Notes: a model not told the origin generated them from the letters alone. 64,000 nucleotides of DNA from Sporosarcina sp. ACRSL (GCF_022346605.1 NZ_JAKRNT010000012.1:1-64000), one strand, 5' to 3'; shown: positions 11,896-22,377, numbered from the stretch's first letter. Numbers and translations are program-made.

Positions 11896-12666
11896 TTGAA
11901 AAAAAGAACGACATTATTACTTATGCTAACCGTATTGACGGTATTCCTTGCCGGATGTGGGGACTTCAATCAACCGATATATGAAACAACCGAAGGTTTT
12001 TGGAGTAAGTATATCGTCTGGCCGATCGTGGCGTTGATTATCACATTCAAAGACTTGTTAGGCACGTACGGTTTAGGAATCATTGCAGTAACGATCATCA
12101 TCAGACTTATTCTGTTACCGCTCATGATCAAGCAAGCGCAAAGTTCAAAGCGGATGCAAGAAATCCAGCCAATGTTGGCAGAATTGAAAGAGAAATACAA
12201 GTCTAAAGATGCTGTGACACAGCAAAAGTACCGTGAAGAAATGCAAAGATTGATGACCGAGCAAAAAATCAATCCTGCCGCTGGATGTTTGCCGGTATTG
12301 ATTCAAATGCCAATCATCATCGGACTTTATCATGCGATCAGCAGGATGAATGCTACTCCAGAAATCGCAATTGGAAAATTTCTATGGTTCGAATTAGCAA
12401 CACCAAGCATTACGCTTGCGATCCTCGCTGGATTGATGCAGTTCGTCGTATTGCGCACAGGACCTGCAATGGATAACCCACAAATGAAAATGATGATGTA
12501 TATCATGCCTTTCATGATTATTGGTTTCGGTTCATTCCTGCCAGGAGCACTTGCACTTTATTGGGTTATCGGTAATATCATTTCAATTATCCAGAACATC
12601 TTCATTTACAAACCATTCAAGAAAAAAGAAGTGGAGCCTGTAAAAGTAGGAGGGAAACGGAAATGA
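11896..12666 (+). CDS. yidC: Membrane protein insertase YidC (SpoIIIJ type)
   Basis: Inserts and folds membrane proteins with or without SecYEG. The 256-residue lipoprotein precursor has a signal peptide ending in lipobox LAGC (Cys21), five predicted membrane segments, and the conserved hydrophilic-groove arginine Arg70 in IIIRLILLPL. A basic C-terminal tail follows. TTG start at 11896 after GGGGGAA. Its last codons overlap jag by 4 nt (ATGA). In B. subtilis the orthologue SpoIIIJ is also needed for sporulation. Confidence 0.96.
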   Translation: MKKRTTLLLMLTVLTVFLAGCGDFNQPIYETTEGFWSKYIVWPIVALIITFKDLLGTYGLGIIAVTIIIRLILLPLMIKQAQSSKRMQEIQPMLAELKEKYKSKDAVTQQKYREEMQRLMTEQKINPAAGCLPVLIQMPIIIGLYHAISRMNATPEIAIGKFLWFELATPSITLAILAGLMQFVVLRTGPAMDNPQMKMMMYIMPFMIIGFGSFLPGALALYWVIGNIISIIQNIFIYKPFKKKEVEPVKVGGKRK

Positions 12667-13442
12667 AGGAGATAACGCGAAAAGGAGCAACAGTGGAGGC
12701 CGCGATTGCATCTGCCTTACAAGAGCTCAATGTTACGCGTGACGAAGTCGATATTCAAATAGTGGATGCTGGAAAGAAAGGTTTTCTCGGGTTCGGAGCA
12801 AGGGAAGCCGAAGTGATCGTGTTAGTGAAGGAAATGGCAAAACCAGAATCGAATGAACAAGAAGAGAAGAAGGAAATTGTTCAGGAAGAAAAGGTTGGAC
12901 CTACAGTAAAAGAAGAAAAAACTGCTGAGCCCGCCGCTGAAACGGTTCAAATCGTCGAAGTAGAGACTAATGATCCAGCTATGTCGGACGAGCAGGCGAT
13001 TAGCGACACGAAAACGTATGTCATGGAAGTTGCCAAAGCAATGGGGATTAACGATCTCGTCATTACTCATGAAATGGACGGAAAATATCTATCTTTTCAA
13101 TTAGAGAGCGAGAAAGCGGCATTTTTGATCGGAAAGCGCGGCCAAACGTTGAATGCTTTGCAGCAACTAGCGCAGCTCGTTGCGAATAAAACGTCTGAGC
13201 AATTCAAAGTCGTCCGTCTCGATGTAGGTGATTACCGTGAACGCCGCGAACAATCGTTGGAACAATTTGCAGAACGGATGGCTGACCAAGCTGTCCGAAG
13301 TGGAAGGAAAGTACAGCTTGAACCAATGCCTTCCTATGAAAGAAAAGTCATTCATAACGCATTATCGAATAGGTTAGACATTGAAACGTATTCGGAAGGG
13401 ACAGATCCGAACCGATATCTTGTCATAGAACCAATCAATTAA
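12663..13442 (+). CDS. jag: RNA-binding protein Jag (KhpB)
   Basis: A 259-residue cytoplasmic RNA-binding protein: Jag_N domain (about 1-52, with KKGFLGFG), an acidic Glu/Lys-rich linker, a KH domain with the GKRG loop (LIGKRGQTLNALQ), and an R3H domain near the C-terminus (Arg-x3-His in YERKVIHNAL). It is co-transcribed with yidC (4-nt overlap). The family affects cell envelope and division in several Firmicutes. Confidence 0.95.
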   Translation: MKEITRKGATVEAAIASALQELNVTRDEVDIQIVDAGKKGFLGFGAREAEVIVLVKEMAKPESNEQEEKKEIVQEEKVGPTVKEEKTAEPAAETVQIVEVETNDPAMSDEQAISDTKTYVMEVAKAMGINDLVITHEMDGKYLSFQLESEKAAFLIGKRGQTLNALQQLAQLVANKTSEQFKVVRLDVGDYRERREQSLEQFAERMADQAVRSGRKVQLEPMPSYERKVIHNALSNRLDIETYSEGTDPNRYLVIEPIN

Positions 13443-13447
13443 TTGCA

Positions 13448-13474
13448 AACCCCGTGATCTAACGGGGTTTTTTT
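13448..13474 (+). terminator. Terminator after jag
   Basis: AACCCCGT (13448-13455) pairs with ACGGGGTT (13462-13469), followed by a run of T. Confidence 0.92.
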
Positions 13475-13566
13475 ATGCCTAAAATGACTAAAATTAGTGG
13501 GATGAAGTAGAGAATAGGAATCCTAAGATGAATCAAAAGTCCTGAAATGATCAAAAGCAACCCGAA

Positions 13567-13671
13567 GTTGCGCATAATCGTTCCTACTCGCGCAAAACCT
13601 CATCGAACTTGAGCATAACAAGTGTAAACTCGCGCAAAACTCCTCTAAACTTACTCATAACTTTTTCATCA
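13567..13671 (+). repeat. Tandem array of 21-bp degenerate repeats, array 1
   Basis: Five abutting units of exactly 21 bp begin at 13567, 13588, 13609, 13630 and 13651. Each starts with a TCGCGCAAAAC or TTGCGCATAA-type head and mostly ends in AAC, with a variable middle. Weaker related sequence may extend left to about 13546. The array lies in the 382-nt jag-mnmE gap. Related arrays are at 26821-26960 (inverted orientation) and 39346-39451. Confidence 0.7.
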
Positions 13672-13700
13672 TAATTGTAAATAAATCTTGTCGATATAAA

Positions 13701-13802
13701 TTATCCACATTTTTTTGTTCCATAACTATGAGAATGGAACGATTTGTGTTATTATATGTTGTCAGATAGTCAAGTCAAAACGAGTTATCCACATGTGGGT
13801 AA
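13701..13802. promoter_or_regulatory. DnaA-box cluster upstream of mnmE
   Basis: Perfect boxes TTATCCACA are at 13701-13709 and 13785-13793. The latter is joined head to head with TGTGGGTAA (13794-13802), making the near-palindrome TTATCCACATGTGGGTAA about 22 nt before the mnmE start. In B. subtilis a DnaA-box cluster lies upstream of thdF (mnmE) and influences initiation control; the position is conserved here. Confidence 0.75.
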
Positions 13803-13824
13803 CTAATGTAGGAAGGTGAAGGAT

Positions 13825-15210
13825 ATGCATTTTGATACAATAGCGGCCATTTCGACTCCAATGGGGGAAGGGGCTATCGCCATCGTCCGGATAAGTGGAG
13901 ATGAGGCTATCGGCATTGCAGATCAAATTTTTCGTTCTCCGTCAGGGAAAAAACTTTCGGAAGAACAATCACATACAATCCATTATGGGCATTTGGTAGA
14001 TCCGTCTACGGATGAAGTTGTCGAGGAAGTCATGGTTTCCATCATGAAGGCTCCGAAAACATTCACCCGTGAAGATGTCGTCGAAGTGAACTGTCACGGA
14101 GGCGTTGTGGCGGTAAACCGTGTCCTCAACCTAGTGTTGAAAGAAGGGGCTCGCCTTGCAGAACCGGGCGAGTTTTCCAAGCGTGCATTTCTCAATGGGC
14201 GCATCGATTTGTCACAGGCGGAAGCGGTGATGGATCTCATTCGTGCAAAAACGGATCGCGCGATGAACGTCGCGTTGAATCAAATGGAAGGGAAACTTTC
14301 CAGGTTGATCAACGAACTCCGACAAGCGCTCCTAGAAACATTGGCGCAAGTTGAAGTGAATATCGACTATCCGGAATACGACGACGTTGAAGAAGTGACC
14401 ATTCCGCTTATGATTGAAAAAGGGACGTGGGTGAAGGAAGAAATCGAGAAACTTCTACGTACTTCCTCCCAAGGCAAAATCCTTCGTGAAGGATTATCGA
14501 CGGTCATCGTCGGAAGGCCGAACGTTGGAAAATCTTCTTTGCTGAACAGCCTCGTCCAAGAGAATAAGGCAATTGTTACCGATATTGCAGGAACGACGCG
14601 TGATATTATAGAGGAATACGTTAATGTCAGAGGAGTGCCATTGCGTCTCGTAGACACGGCGGGCATCCGAGAGACGGAGGATATTGTTGAGCGAATTGGA
14701 GTTGAGCGGTCCCGACAAGTCCTCAAGGAAGCGGACCTCATCTTACTTGTACTAAACAGTTCCGAGGAGCTAACGAATGAGGATATCCGATTATTTGAGG
14801 CAACCGAAGGAATGGATATGATCGTCGTCATTAACAAAACCGACCTTCCGCAGAAGATCGATATGCAGCGAGTACAGGAACTCGCTCGTAATGGCGCGAT
14901 TATCACGACATCCGTCTTGAGGGAAGAAGGCATTGACGAACTGGAGGAAGCAATCGCTAAGCTGTTCTTCGAAGGAACGCTTGAGCCTGGCGATCTAACT
15001 TACGTTTCCAATGCAAGACATATTGCACTGCTCCACAAAGCGCATAAGACTATCCAGGACGCCTTGTCCGCAGCCGAGGCAGGTGTGCCTGTCGACATGA
15101 TTCAAATCGACGTCACACGCACGTGGGAGCTCCTAGGCGAAATCGTAGGCGACACCGTCCAAGACAGCCTTATCAACCAGCTATTTTCACAGTTCTGTTT
15201 AGGTAAGTGA
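13825..15210 (+). CDS. mnmE: tRNA modification GTPase MnmE
   Basis: With MnmG it forms the 5-carboxymethylaminomethyl group at the wobble uridine of several tRNAs. The 461-residue protein has an N-terminal formyl-THF-binding domain (DTIAAISTP), a helical domain, an inserted GTPase domain (Walker A GRPNVGKS from residue 230, [12 protein letters not shown]) and the C-terminal FCLGK motif. ATG 13825 is preferred over a GTG 9 nt earlier because GGAAGG overlaps that GTG. A DnaA-box pair lies directly upstream. Confidence 0.97.
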   Translation: MHFDTIAAISTPMGEGAIAIVRISGDEAIGIADQIFRSPSGKKLSEEQSHTIHYGHLVDPSTDEVVEEVMVSIMKAPKTFTREDVVEVNCHGGVVAVNRVLNLVLKEGARLAEPGEFSKRAFLNGRIDLSQAEAVMDLIRAKTDRAMNVALNQMEGKLSRLINELRQALLETLAQVEVNIDYPEYDDVEEVTIPLMIEKGTWVKEEIEKLLRTSSQGKILREGLSTVIVGRPNVGKSSLLNSLVQENKAIVTDIAGTTRDIIEEYVNVRGVPLRLVDTAGIRETEDIVERIGVERSRQVLKEADLILLVLNSSEELTNEDIRLFEATEGMDMIVVINKTDLPQKIDMQRVQELARNGAIITTSVLREEGIDELEEAIAKLFFEGTLEPGDLTYVSNARHIALLHKAHKTIQDALSAAEAGVPVDMIQIDVTRTWELLGEIVGDTVQDSLINQLFSQFCLGK

Positions 15211-15237
15211 TTAAATCAAAATTAATATAGGCACTTA

Positions 15238-15363
15238 GGATTGAAGCGCAAGGCGGCGACTCCTGGGGGATGAGCGGGACAGGTAAGACCCCGCAGTGTC
15301 GCATAGCGACCGAGGAGGCTTACCGCCCGCCCCCCGGAAAGCGTCGGCCTGGAGCGTAAATCC
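15238..15363 (+). repeat. Dispersed structured intergenic repeat, copy B
   Basis: Second copy of the element at 11275 and 25353. It shares GGCGGCGACTCC, a central AAGACCCCGC, CGAGGAGGCT and GGAAAGCGTC-GCCTGGAGCG. Ends GGATT and AATCC are complementary. It is inserted between mnmE and mnmG, two genes that are otherwise adjacent. Confidence 0.75.
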
Positions 15364-15423
15364 GATTTTATGTTCAATTCAAATAGACACGGAAAATTTA
15401 TATATTAGGAAGGATGAACGAAC

Positions 15424-17313
15424 ATGCCAAAATTTGAAGCAGGCACGTTCGATTGTATAGTCATCGGAGCAGGGCATGCCGGCGTTGAAGCGGCACTAGC
15501 CTCCGCAAAGATGGGTGCATCGACATTGGTGCTAACAATGAATCTCGACATGATTGCTTTCATGCCTTGCAATCCGTCACTTGGAGGTCCCGCAAAAGGG
15601 ATCGTCGTCCGTGAAATTGACGCCCTTGGCGGAGCAATGGGCAAAGTGATCGACAAAACACATATCCAAATGCGAATGTTGAATACAGGGAAAGGTCCAG
15701 CTGTCCGTGCGCTCCGTGCGCAAGCAGACAAAGTCCTTTACCAACAAGAAATGAAACGCGTCCTAGAAGAACAAGAAAACTTAACACTCCATCAAGGAGT
15801 TGTGGAAGAATTGATCGTCGAGGACGGGGAAGTGAAAGGACTCATTACGCAAATCGGTGCAATCTACCGTGCGAAAACAGTCATCATTACGACAGGGACT
15901 TTCCTTCGTGGAGAAGTCATTATCGGTGACCTGAAATATTCAAGTGGTCCGAACAACCAAATGCCGGCGATCAAGCTTGCTGAAAACCTACAAGAACTTG
16001 GATTGGAAACAGTGCGTTTCAAAACCGGTACACCTCCACGTATTAACGGTAATACAATCGATTACAGCAAAACTGAAATTCAACCAGGTGATGACGTCCC
16101 ACGTGCTTTCAGTTACGAAACGACGCAATTCATCATGGATCAATTGCCTTGCTGGTTGACATATACAACACCGAGAACACATGAAATTATTAATGAAAAC
16201 CTTCACCTTTCCCCGATGTATTCAGGGATGATCAAAGGGAAGGGACCGAGCTACTGCCCTTCAATTGAGGATAAAATTGTCCGTTTTGCGGACAAATCGC
16301 GCCATCAAATTTTCCTAGAGCCAGAAGGTCGAAATACGAAAGAGTATTACGTCCAAGGTCTTTCAACGAGCTTGCCTGAACACGTTCAACGCAGACTCAT
16401 CGAAAGCGTGCCGGGATTGGAAAAAGCGGAAATGATGCGTGCCGGATACGCTATCGAGTATGATGCAATTATCCCGACGCAACTTTGGCCGACGCTTGAG
16501 ACGAAAAAGATCGAAAACCTCTTCACCGCAGGACAAATCAATGGAACATCCGGCTACGAAGAAGCAGCTGCACAAGGAATTATGGCAGGCATCAATGCCG
16601 CAAGCAAAGTGCTTGGCAAAGAAGAGGTCATCCTTGGAAGATCTGACGCTTATATCGGAGTGCTGATCGATGACCTCGTAACGAAAGGAACGAGCGAACC
16701 ATACCGTCTTCTAACGTCAAGAGCGGAATATCGCCTATTGCTTCGCCATGATAACGCAGATTTGCGTCTGACAGAAATCGGATACAAACTTGGTATGATT
16801 AGTGAAGAGCGATACGAGAAATTCCTTCTTAAAAAGCAACAAATTGAAGAAGAAATCGAACGACTTCGCAAAGTGACGATTAAACCAAGTGAAGCAGTTC
16901 AAGAAATCATTCGGGAATCGGGCGGAACAGAGCTTCGCGAACCGATGAAAGCTGCTGATTTGTTGAAACGACCGGAAATGAAATACGAACAAATCATTAC
17001 TGTTGTGCCACCTGAGGAAGAAAAATCCGAAGAAGTGGCGGAGCAAGTAGAAATCTTCATCAAATATGAAGGCTATATCGAAAAATCGATGCAACAAGTG
17101 GAACGCATGAAAAAAATGGAGAACAAAAAGATACCTGATAACATTGATTACAATGCCATTACAGGAATCGCAAAAGAGGCGAAAGCGAATTTGTCAGCTG
17201 TCAGACCGTTGTCAATCGCTCAAGCATCAAGGATTTCCGGTGTGAACCCTGCAGATATCTCCATTCTACTTGTCTATATCGAACAAGGGAAAATTGCGAA
17301 AATTACTAGTTAA
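15424..17313 (+). CDS. mnmG: tRNA uridine-5-carboxymethylaminomethyl(34) synthesis enzyme MnmG
   Basis: FAD-dependent partner of MnmE in wobble-uridine modification. The 629-residue protein begins with the dinucleotide-binding motif IVIGAGHAG (GAGHAG 15-20), followed by the GidA signatures [12 protein letters not shown] and [19 protein letters not shown] motif, and ends in the helical MnmE-contact domain. ATG start with AGGAAGG upstream. Confidence 0.97.
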   Translation: MPKFEAGTFDCIVIGAGHAGVEAALASAKMGASTLVLTMNLDMIAFMPCNPSLGGPAKGIVVREIDALGGAMGKVIDKTHIQMRMLNTGKGPAVRALRAQADKVLYQQEMKRVLEEQENLTLHQGVVEELIVEDGEVKGLITQIGAIYRAKTVIITTGTFLRGEVIIGDLKYSSGPNNQMPAIKLAENLQELGLETVRFKTGTPPRINGNTIDYSKTEIQPGDDVPRAFSYETTQFIMDQLPCWLTYTTPRTHEIINENLHLSPMYSGMIKGKGPSYCPSIEDKIVRFADKSRHQIFLEPEGRNTKEYYVQGLSTSLPEHVQRRLIESVPGLEKAEMMRAGYAIEYDAIIPTQLWPTLETKKIENLFTAGQINGTSGYEEAAAQGIMAGINAASKVLGKEEVILGRSDAYIGVLIDDLVTKGTSEPYRLLTSRAEYRLLLRHDNADLRLTEIGYKLGMISEERYEKFLLKKQQIEEEIERLRKVTIKPSEAVQEIIRESGGTELREPMKAADLLKRPEMKYEQIITVVPPEEEKSEEVAEQVEIFIKYEGYIEKSMQQVERMKKMENKKIPDNIDYNAITGIAKEAKANLSAVRPLSIAQASRISGVNPADISILLVYIEQGKIAKITS

Positions 17314-17321
17314 CAACTTGT

Positions 17322-17357
17322 GACTGATGTGGGATAAGTCCGCATCAGTCTTTTTTT
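17322..17357 (+). terminator. Terminator after mnmG
   Basis: GACTGATG (17322-17329) pairs with CATCAGTC (17343-17350), followed by seven T. It lies within the mnmG-rsmG gap and would attenuate rsmG. Confidence 0.85.
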
Positions 17358-17373
17358 AGAAGGAGGATTCAAG

Positions 17374-18090
17374 GTGAACGAAGAACAATTCATAGAGGCG
17401 CTGAAAGAGCAGGGGATAAGTCTTACAGATCACCAGCTTCAACAGTTTAACAAATACTTCCAAATGTTAGTGGAATGGAATGAAAAAATGAACTTAACAG
17501 CGATAACAGATGCGCCATCTGTTTATCTCAAACATTTTTATGATTCTATAACCGCTGCTTTCTACACAGATTTGACTGGAGAGAAATCCATTTGTGATGT
17601 GGGTGCAGGAGCAGGGTTTCCAAGTATTCCTTTGAAAATTTGTTTTCCTAACTTAGCGGTGACAATTGTAGATTCATTAAACAAGCGTATTACATTTTTG
17701 AATGAACTCGCTAAAGAACTTGAGCTTGATCATGTAACGTTTGTCCATGCAAGAGCCGAAGATTTCGGTCAAAACCCGAAATACCGTGAGCAATTTGATA
17801 TCGTAACTGCCCGTGCGGTCGCCCGATTATCTGTCCTTTCAGAATTATGCGTCCCTCTCGTAAAAGAGGGTGGAATTTTCATTTCCATGAAAGGCGCAGC
17901 AGCCGAGGAAGAATTGCTAGATGCGAAAAAGGCTATCAACGTATTGGGAGCAGAACTCGTCGATAAGTTTTCTTTCAGTTTGCCTATGGAGGAAAGTGAA
18001 AGAAATATATTCATCTTGAACAAAGTCAAAAAAACACCAAAGAAATATCCTCGTAAACCCGGCGTCCCAAACAAAACACCAATCAAATAA
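17374..18090 (+). CDS. rsmG: 16S rRNA (guanine-527-N7)-methyltransferase
   Basis: Methylates G527 of 16S rRNA (E. coli numbering) using S-adenosylmethionine; loss gives low-level streptomycin resistance in several bacteria. The 238-residue protein has the SAM-binding motif [13 protein letters not shown] (75-87) and a basic C-terminal tail. GTG start with AGGAGG (17361-17366) 7 nt upstream. A perfect parS site follows its stop codon. Confidence 0.96.
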   Translation: MNEEQFIEALKEQGISLTDHQLQQFNKYFQMLVEWNEKMNLTAITDAPSVYLKHFYDSITAAFYTDLTGEKSICDVGAGAGFPSIPLKICFPNLAVTIVDSLNKRITFLNELAKELELDHVTFVHARAEDFGQNPKYREQFDIVTARAVARLSVLSELCVPLVKEGGIFISMKGAAAEEELLDAKKAINVLGAELVDKFSFSLPMEESERNIFILNKVKKTPKKYPRKPGVPNKTPIK

Positions 18091-18091
18091 A

Positions 18092-18107
18092 TGTTTCACG
18101 TGAAACA
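18092..18107. promoter_or_regulatory. parS: parS centromere site
   Basis: TGTTTCACGTGAAACA is a perfect 16-bp palindrome matching the B. subtilis parS consensus TGTTNCACGTGAAACA, the loading site for Spo0J/ParB. It lies immediately after rsmG. Confidence 0.95.
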
Positions 18108-18146
18108 TTTCCCACTTGTCAGTGAATTCATATATAATAAAGTGAA

Positions 18147-18187
18147 GACTAGGCGCTTTACCGATAGAAGCAAAGCGTCTTTCTTCC
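18147..18187 (+). terminator. Probable terminator after rsmG
   Basis: GGCGCTTT and AAAGCGTC can pair with a G-U pair around a 12-nt loop, followed by a T/C-rich tract. It separates rsmG from noc. A TATAAT (18271-18276) further on is a candidate noc -10, without a good -35. Confidence 0.55.
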
Positions 18188-18329
18188 TATTATTTCTTTC
18201 ATATATTATTTTAGGACATTGTTTAGTAATCTTATAGAATTCTACTCTTTAATAAGTAATAAAGAGGATATATAATAGATATGACGAACTAGCTAGTAAT
18301 GAGCAGTTTTGTAAAGGTGGGTGCCGGCG

Positions 18330-19190
18330 ATGAAAAACACGTTTTCACGGTTTTTTGGTAGTGGAGAAAAAGAACCTGATTTACAGAACATAGATAAAAC
18401 TCCACAAGAGAAAGTAGAACAAGTAAAAATCGATTTAATTAAACCGAATAAATATCAACCTCGAACTATTTTTTCGGAAGAGAAGATTGAAGAACTCGCG
18501 CGTACGATTCATACACACGGAGTGATTCAACCGATTGTCATCAGAAAAAGCGATGATGGCTATGAAATCATTGCGGGAGAACGAAGATTCCGCGCTATGA
18601 AAAAATTAGGTTGGGAAGAAGTGCCAGCCATCATACGGAATCTGGATGATAAAGAAACAGCGTCCATTGCTCTTATTGAAAACTTGCAGCGCGAGGAATT
18701 AACAGCAATCGAGGAAGCATATGCTTATGAAAAATTGCTTGAATTGCATGGGCTAACACAAGAAGCATTAGCACAAAGACTCGGAAAAGGACAATCAACC
18801 GTCGCGAACAAGCTTCGTCTATTAAAACTTCCGGATGAAATTAAGAACAAGATTCTTACGAAGGAAATATCCGAAAGACACGCGAGAGCATTGATTTCCG
18901 TAAAAGATGTTGAATTGCAGCATAAGCTTTGCCAAGAGGCGATTGACGAACAACTGAATGTGAAGCAATTGGAAGATAGAATTCAGCTAGCGCTAAATCC
19001 GGTTGAAGAAGAGAAGGAAAAAAAGAAAGTTGTTAAACGGAAATCAGTCAGCAAAGATGTCCGAATCGCATTGAATACGATTCGTCAATCATTGGCACTC
19101 GTTACGAAAAGCGGCATCGACGTGAAAACCGAAGAAGAGGACACTGAAGATTTTTATACAATCACGGTTAAAATACCGAAAAAGAAATAA
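18330..19190 (+). CDS. noc: Nucleoid occlusion protein Noc
   Basis: A ParB-family CTPase relative that spreads from its own DNA sites and prevents division over the nucleoid. The 286-residue protein has the N-terminal amphipathic membrane-targeting stretch ([10 protein letters not shown]), the ParB nuclease-like domain ([27 protein letters not shown]), a helix-turn-helix ([21 protein letters not shown]) and a C-terminal dimerisation domain. ATG 18330 is chosen because AAAGGTGG lies 9 nt before it and the B. subtilis protein starts with the same residues. Its paralogue spo0J lies two genes on. Confidence 0.93.
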   Translation: MKNTFSRFFGSGEKEPDLQNIDKTPQEKVEQVKIDLIKPNKYQPRTIFSEEKIEELARTIHTHGVIQPIVIRKSDDGYEIIAGERRFRAMKKLGWEEVPAIIRNLDDKETASIALIENLQREELTAIEEAYAYEKLLELHGLTQEALAQRLGKGQSTVANKLRLLKLPDEIKNKILTKEISERHARALISVKDVELQHKLCQEAIDEQLNVKQLEDRIQLALNPVEEEKEKKKVVKRKSVSKDVRIALNTIRQSLALVTKSGIDVKTEEEDTEDFYTITVKIPKKK

Positions 19191-19226
19191 AAAAGACATA
19201 GTATTTCTCGTAATACGTGCGAGATG

Positions 19227-19257
19227 ACTCTTGCTTGATTAAAGCAGGAGTTTTTTT
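19227..19257 (+). terminator. Terminator after noc
   Basis: ACTCTTGCTT and AAGCAGGAGT form a hairpin with a small mismatch, followed by seven T. Confidence 0.82.
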
Positions 19258-19379
19258 GCGCTATACATTACCATGCTGTTCATTTTTTTGATAAACTAGT
19301 AAAGAGTGACGAATATTGAATGATTTATTCATGAAGAAAGATAGCAGTTTGATAGATGAGTGAGAAAGCAGGTGCAAGT

Positions 19380-20141
19380 GTGGGTAAAATTATAGCCATT
19401 GCCAATCAAAAAGGAGGAGTTGGTAAGACTACCACTTCAGTAAATCTAAGTGCTTGCCTTGCACATATCGGCAAAAAAGTTTTACTGATAGATGCCGATC
19501 CGCAAGGGAATGCGACGAGCGGGGTAGGGGTCAATAAAGGAGACGTTCATCAATGTATTTACGATATGTTAATCGATGATGTCAATATAAAAGAAGTCAT
19601 CCATCAGACGAAGATGGAAAACTTGGATATTGTACCAGCAACCATATCTCTGGCAGGTGCTGAAATTGAACTGGTGTCAACCATTTCAAGAGAAGTAAGG
19701 ATGAAACATGCAATTCAAGAAGCTAAGGAATTGTATGATTACATTATTATTGATTGCCCACCTTCTTTAGGGTTACTGACGATTAATTCATTGACTGCCG
19801 CTGATTCTGTTATCATTCCCGTACAATGTGAATATTACGCATTGGAAGGTTTGAGTCAACTACTTAGTACAATTAGGCTCGTCCAGAAGCATTTAAATGA
19901 AACCCTTACAATCGATGGCGTGTTGTTAACAATGTTCGATGCGAGAACAAACTTAGGAATCCAAGTCATTGAAGAAGTGAAAAAGTATTTTCAAGATAAA
20001 GTGTACGGAACGATCATTCCACGAAATGTACGACTTAGTGAAGCGCCAAGCCATGGAGAACCAATTATCATTTACGATTCTAGATCACGGGGCGCAGAAG
20101 TATATTTAGAGCTGGCAAAGGAAGTGGTGCACAATGGCTAA
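19380..20141 (+). CDS. soj: Chromosome partitioning ATPase Soj (ParA)
   Basis: A ParA-type ATPase that works with Spo0J in origin segregation and regulates DnaA in B. subtilis. From GTG 19380 it is 253 residues, the same length as Soj, beginning GKIIAIANQ. The deviant Walker A KGGVGKTTT is at 11-19, then DADPQGN and the IDCPPSLG motif. GTG 19380 is preferred (AGGTG 5 nt upstream); an in-frame ATG at 19356 has no ribosome binding site but cannot be excluded. It overlaps spo0J by 8 nt. Confidence 0.95.
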   Translation: MGKIIAIANQKGGVGKTTTSVNLSACLAHIGKKVLLIDADPQGNATSGVGVNKGDVHQCIYDMLIDDVNIKEVIHQTKMENLDIVPATISLAGAEIELVSTISREVRMKHAIQEAKELYDYIIIDCPPSLGLLTINSLTAADSVIIPVQCEYYALEGLSQLLSTIRLVQKHLNETLTIDGVLLTMFDARTNLGIQVIEEVKKYFQDKVYGTIIPRNVRLSEAPSHGEPIIIYDSRSRGAEVYLELAKEVVHNG

Positions 20142-20970
20142 AGGTCTTGGAAAAGGTTTGAACGCTTTATTCCCTGATGAATCTTTAACGAAAGCAGAAG
20201 CAATCGAAAATATCCGTTTGAAAAGCATTAAAGTGAATCCGTATCAGCCAAGGAAGATATTTGACGAAGTTGCAATCCAAGAGTTAAGTGAATCAATTAA
20301 GGAACATGGGATTTTACAACCAATCATTGTCCGAAAAGTTGGGACAATGTATGAAATTGTAGTAGGGGAAAGACGTTTTAGAGCAGCTAAAATGGCAGGT
20401 TTAGCGGAGATTCCAGCAGTCGTTCGACAGTTGACTGATGAAGAATCGATGGAAATGGCGATTTTGGAAAACCTACAGCGGGAAGACTTGACGCCGATCG
20501 AGGAAGCGGAAGCGTACCAGAAGCTGATGGACAACCTATCCCTTACACAGGAACAACTCGCATTTAGACTTGGGAAAAGCAGACCACATATAGCAAATCA
20601 TGTCCGACTGCTCAGCTTGCCTGAAAAAGTACGCAATATGATTACGGATGGGAAGCTGTCAATGGGGCATGGGCGTACGTTGCTTGGACTTCGGAAGAAA
20701 GAGCAAATTCTTCTCATTGCTGAAAAGACAATCAATGAAGGACTGAATGTCCGTCAATTAGAAAAGCTTGTCCATAAAATAAATGAGAATGTTCCACGTG
20801 AAACAAAGCCAGAAAAGAAAAACATCTTCTTGGAAGAGCAAGAATCACATTTAAGAGAATATTTTGGTACAAATGTGACGATTAAGAAGTCGAAAAATAA
20901 AGGGAAAATCGAAATCGAGTTTTTCACAGAAGAGGACCTTGAAAGAATTCTAGAATTACTGAATGAATAA
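20134..20970 (+). CDS. spo0J: Chromosome partitioning protein Spo0J (ParB)
   Basis: Binds parS, spreads as a CTP-dependent clamp, and loads SMC at the origin. The 278-residue protein has GERRFRAAKMAG and ENLQREDLTPIEEA in the CTP-binding domain, a helix-turn-helix (TQEQLAFRLGKSRPHIANHVR) and a C-terminal dimer domain. ATG start inside the end of soj. A parS site is embedded in its own coding sequence, as in B. subtilis. Confidence 0.96.
   Translation: MAKGLGKGLNALFPDESLTKAEAIENIRLKSIKVNPYQPRKIFDEVAIQELSESIKEHGILQPIIVRKVGTMYEIVVGERRFRAAKMAGLAEIPAVVRQLTDEESMEMAILENLQREDLTPIEEAEAYQKLMDNLSLTQEQLAFRLGKSRPHIANHVRLLSLPEKVRNMITDGKLSMGHGRTLLGLRKKEQILLIAEKTINEGLNVRQLEKLVHKINENVPRETKPEKKNIFLEEQESHLREYFGTNVTIKKSKNKGKIEIEFFTEEDLERILELLNE
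20790..20805. promoter_or_regulatory. parS: parS centromere site inside spo0J
   Basis: TGTTCCACGTGAAACA matches the parS consensus perfectly at the constrained positions. It lies within the coding sequence of spo0J, at the same relative place as the strongest B. subtilis parS. Confidence 0.95.
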
Positions 20971-20976
20971 GCCTGT

Positions 20977-21012
20977 ACCTATTTTGCTCGATGCAAAATA
21001 GGTATTATTTTT
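20977..21012 (+). terminator. Terminator after spo0J
   Basis: ACCTATTTTGC (20977-20987) and GCAAAATAGGT (20993-21003) are perfect 11-bp arms, followed by ATTATTTTT. Confidence 0.88.
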
Positions 21013-21033
21013 AGTAGATGGAAGTGAAAAACA

Positions 21034-21741
21034 ATGATTTTATTCGGTTCGATTGTCAATGCCTTGCTAATCATAATCGGCGCTCTACTTGGCCGTTTTT
21101 TATCCAATATCCCTGAACGGATGAAAGAGACCGTAATGTATGGAATCGGGTTGGCGGTTGCTGCAATTGGCATTCAAATGACATTTGAAAGTACCCAAAT
21201 ATTGATTGTTATCATTAGCATCGTTATTGGAGCTATTATAGGGGAATGGATGAACTTAGATGAAAAAATAAACGACTTAGGAAAATGGATTGAGCAAAAG
21301 CTTCCATCAAGCAAAGAAGGTCCTGGAATTTCACAAGGATTTGTAACGGCAACACTTATTTTCGTTGTCGGTTCAATGGCGATTATTGGCGCCATTGACA
21401 GCGGATTACGGAATGACCATGACGTATTGATTATGAAGGGAATTATCGATGGTTTTACGTCTGTCATCCTTAGCTCAACGCTTGGCATTGGTGTAGCAAT
21501 TGCTGCAGTGCCGGTATTCCTTTACCAAGGACTCATTACGGTTTTCTCGACACAAATCAGCCGTTTTATACCGGATGAACTTTTACAGTTTTTCATTTCC
21601 GAAATGACCGCTACCGGCGGTTTAATGATTATAGGAATAGGTTTGAACTTGATTGGAATTACGAAAATCAGGGTCGCTAACCTCATTCCAGGAATCGTTG
21701 TCGTTGGTTTTATCGTGACAATTGTTCATTTCCTGTTTTAA
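21034..21741 (+). CDS. DUF554 family membrane protein
   Basis: A 235-residue integral membrane protein of the DUF554 (YqgA-like) family, with about six or seven hydrophobic segments and the family motifs GALLGRFL near the N-terminus and VGSMAIIGAIDSGL in the middle. Its function is unknown; a transport role has been suggested for the family. ATG start. It follows the spo0J terminator and overlaps the convergent yyaC by 32 nt at the 3' ends. Confidence 0.85.
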   Translation: MILFGSIVNALLIIIGALLGRFLSNIPERMKETVMYGIGLAVAAIGIQMTFESTQILIVIISIVIGAIIGEWMNLDEKINDLGKWIEQKLPSSKEGPGISQGFVTATLIFVVGSMAIIGAIDSGLRNDHDVLIMKGIIDGFTSVILSSTLGIGVAIAAVPVFLYQGLITVFSTQISRFIPDELLQFFISEMTATGGLMIIGIGLNLIGITKIRVANLIPGIVVVGFIVTIVHFLF

Positions 21742-22288
21742 ATCGTCCATAGGCTAATTGAAGGGAGCGGGAAATAACTCGGCTCATTTCAAATGGAATA
21801 TGCAATCGAGTGCTTTGCAAGACAGCTTGTTCCATGAAGCCTGATATATTGACGACTCCTTTAATGGACAAATCACCGACAGGCGGCAATTGTTTACCGA
21901 CCGCTTTACCAGGAAGCAGGGGGCCTCTATGGAAGAGTAATTGACCGATTGAATCGCTCTTTCCTAAGCATGCGTCGATGGCAACGATGAAAGTCGCAGG
22001 GTCCATTGCTAGTCGTTCATCTAATTGTTGTTGTAAATTTAGAGCATGTAATGGCTTCTCCAGTGTACCGACGACTGGAAATGGGAATAATAAGGACTCG
22101 GCTAAATGGGAACCGGTTAACGGACCTAATGCATCACCTGTCGATCGATCCGTTCCTATACAAAAAAAAGTTAGAGATTCCTCATGGAACGGAATGTGTT
22201 CAAGGAAATATGAACTAAGCTTCCAAACTGCACCTGTTTCATTATAATGAATACGGAAATTATAATCAGTGGAAAGTGCTGAGTGCAT
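21710..22288 (-). CDS. yyaC: Spore protein YyaC (GPR-like fold)
   Basis: A 192-residue protein of the YyaC family, related in fold to the germination protease. It shows the family core FCIGTDRSTGDALGPLTG, an IDACLG motif and GVVNISGFMEQ. In B. subtilis yyaC is expressed during sporulation and sits beside the soj-spo0J region; its exact role is unclear. ATG start with GGAG about 7 nt upstream. It runs against the surrounding genes and overlaps the end of the DUF554 gene. It is the best evidence in the window that the host sporulates. Confidence 0.87.
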   Translation of the reverse strand: MHSALSTDYNFRIHYNETGAVWKLSSYFLEHIPFHEESLTFFCIGTDRSTGDALGPLTGSHLAESLLFPFPVVGTLEKPLHALNLQQQLDERLAMDPATFIVAIDACLGKSDSIGQLLFHRGPLLPGKAVGKQLPPVGDLSIKGVVNISGFMEQAVLQSTRLHIPFEMSRVISRSLQLAYGRFKTGNEQLSR

Positions 22289-22377
22289 AACAAAACTCCA
22301 TTCTTATTAGTAGTTCACAATGAATTGATTGTGTAGCAGTATACGCGGCAATACTTGGATTTATACGGAAAGGCTTG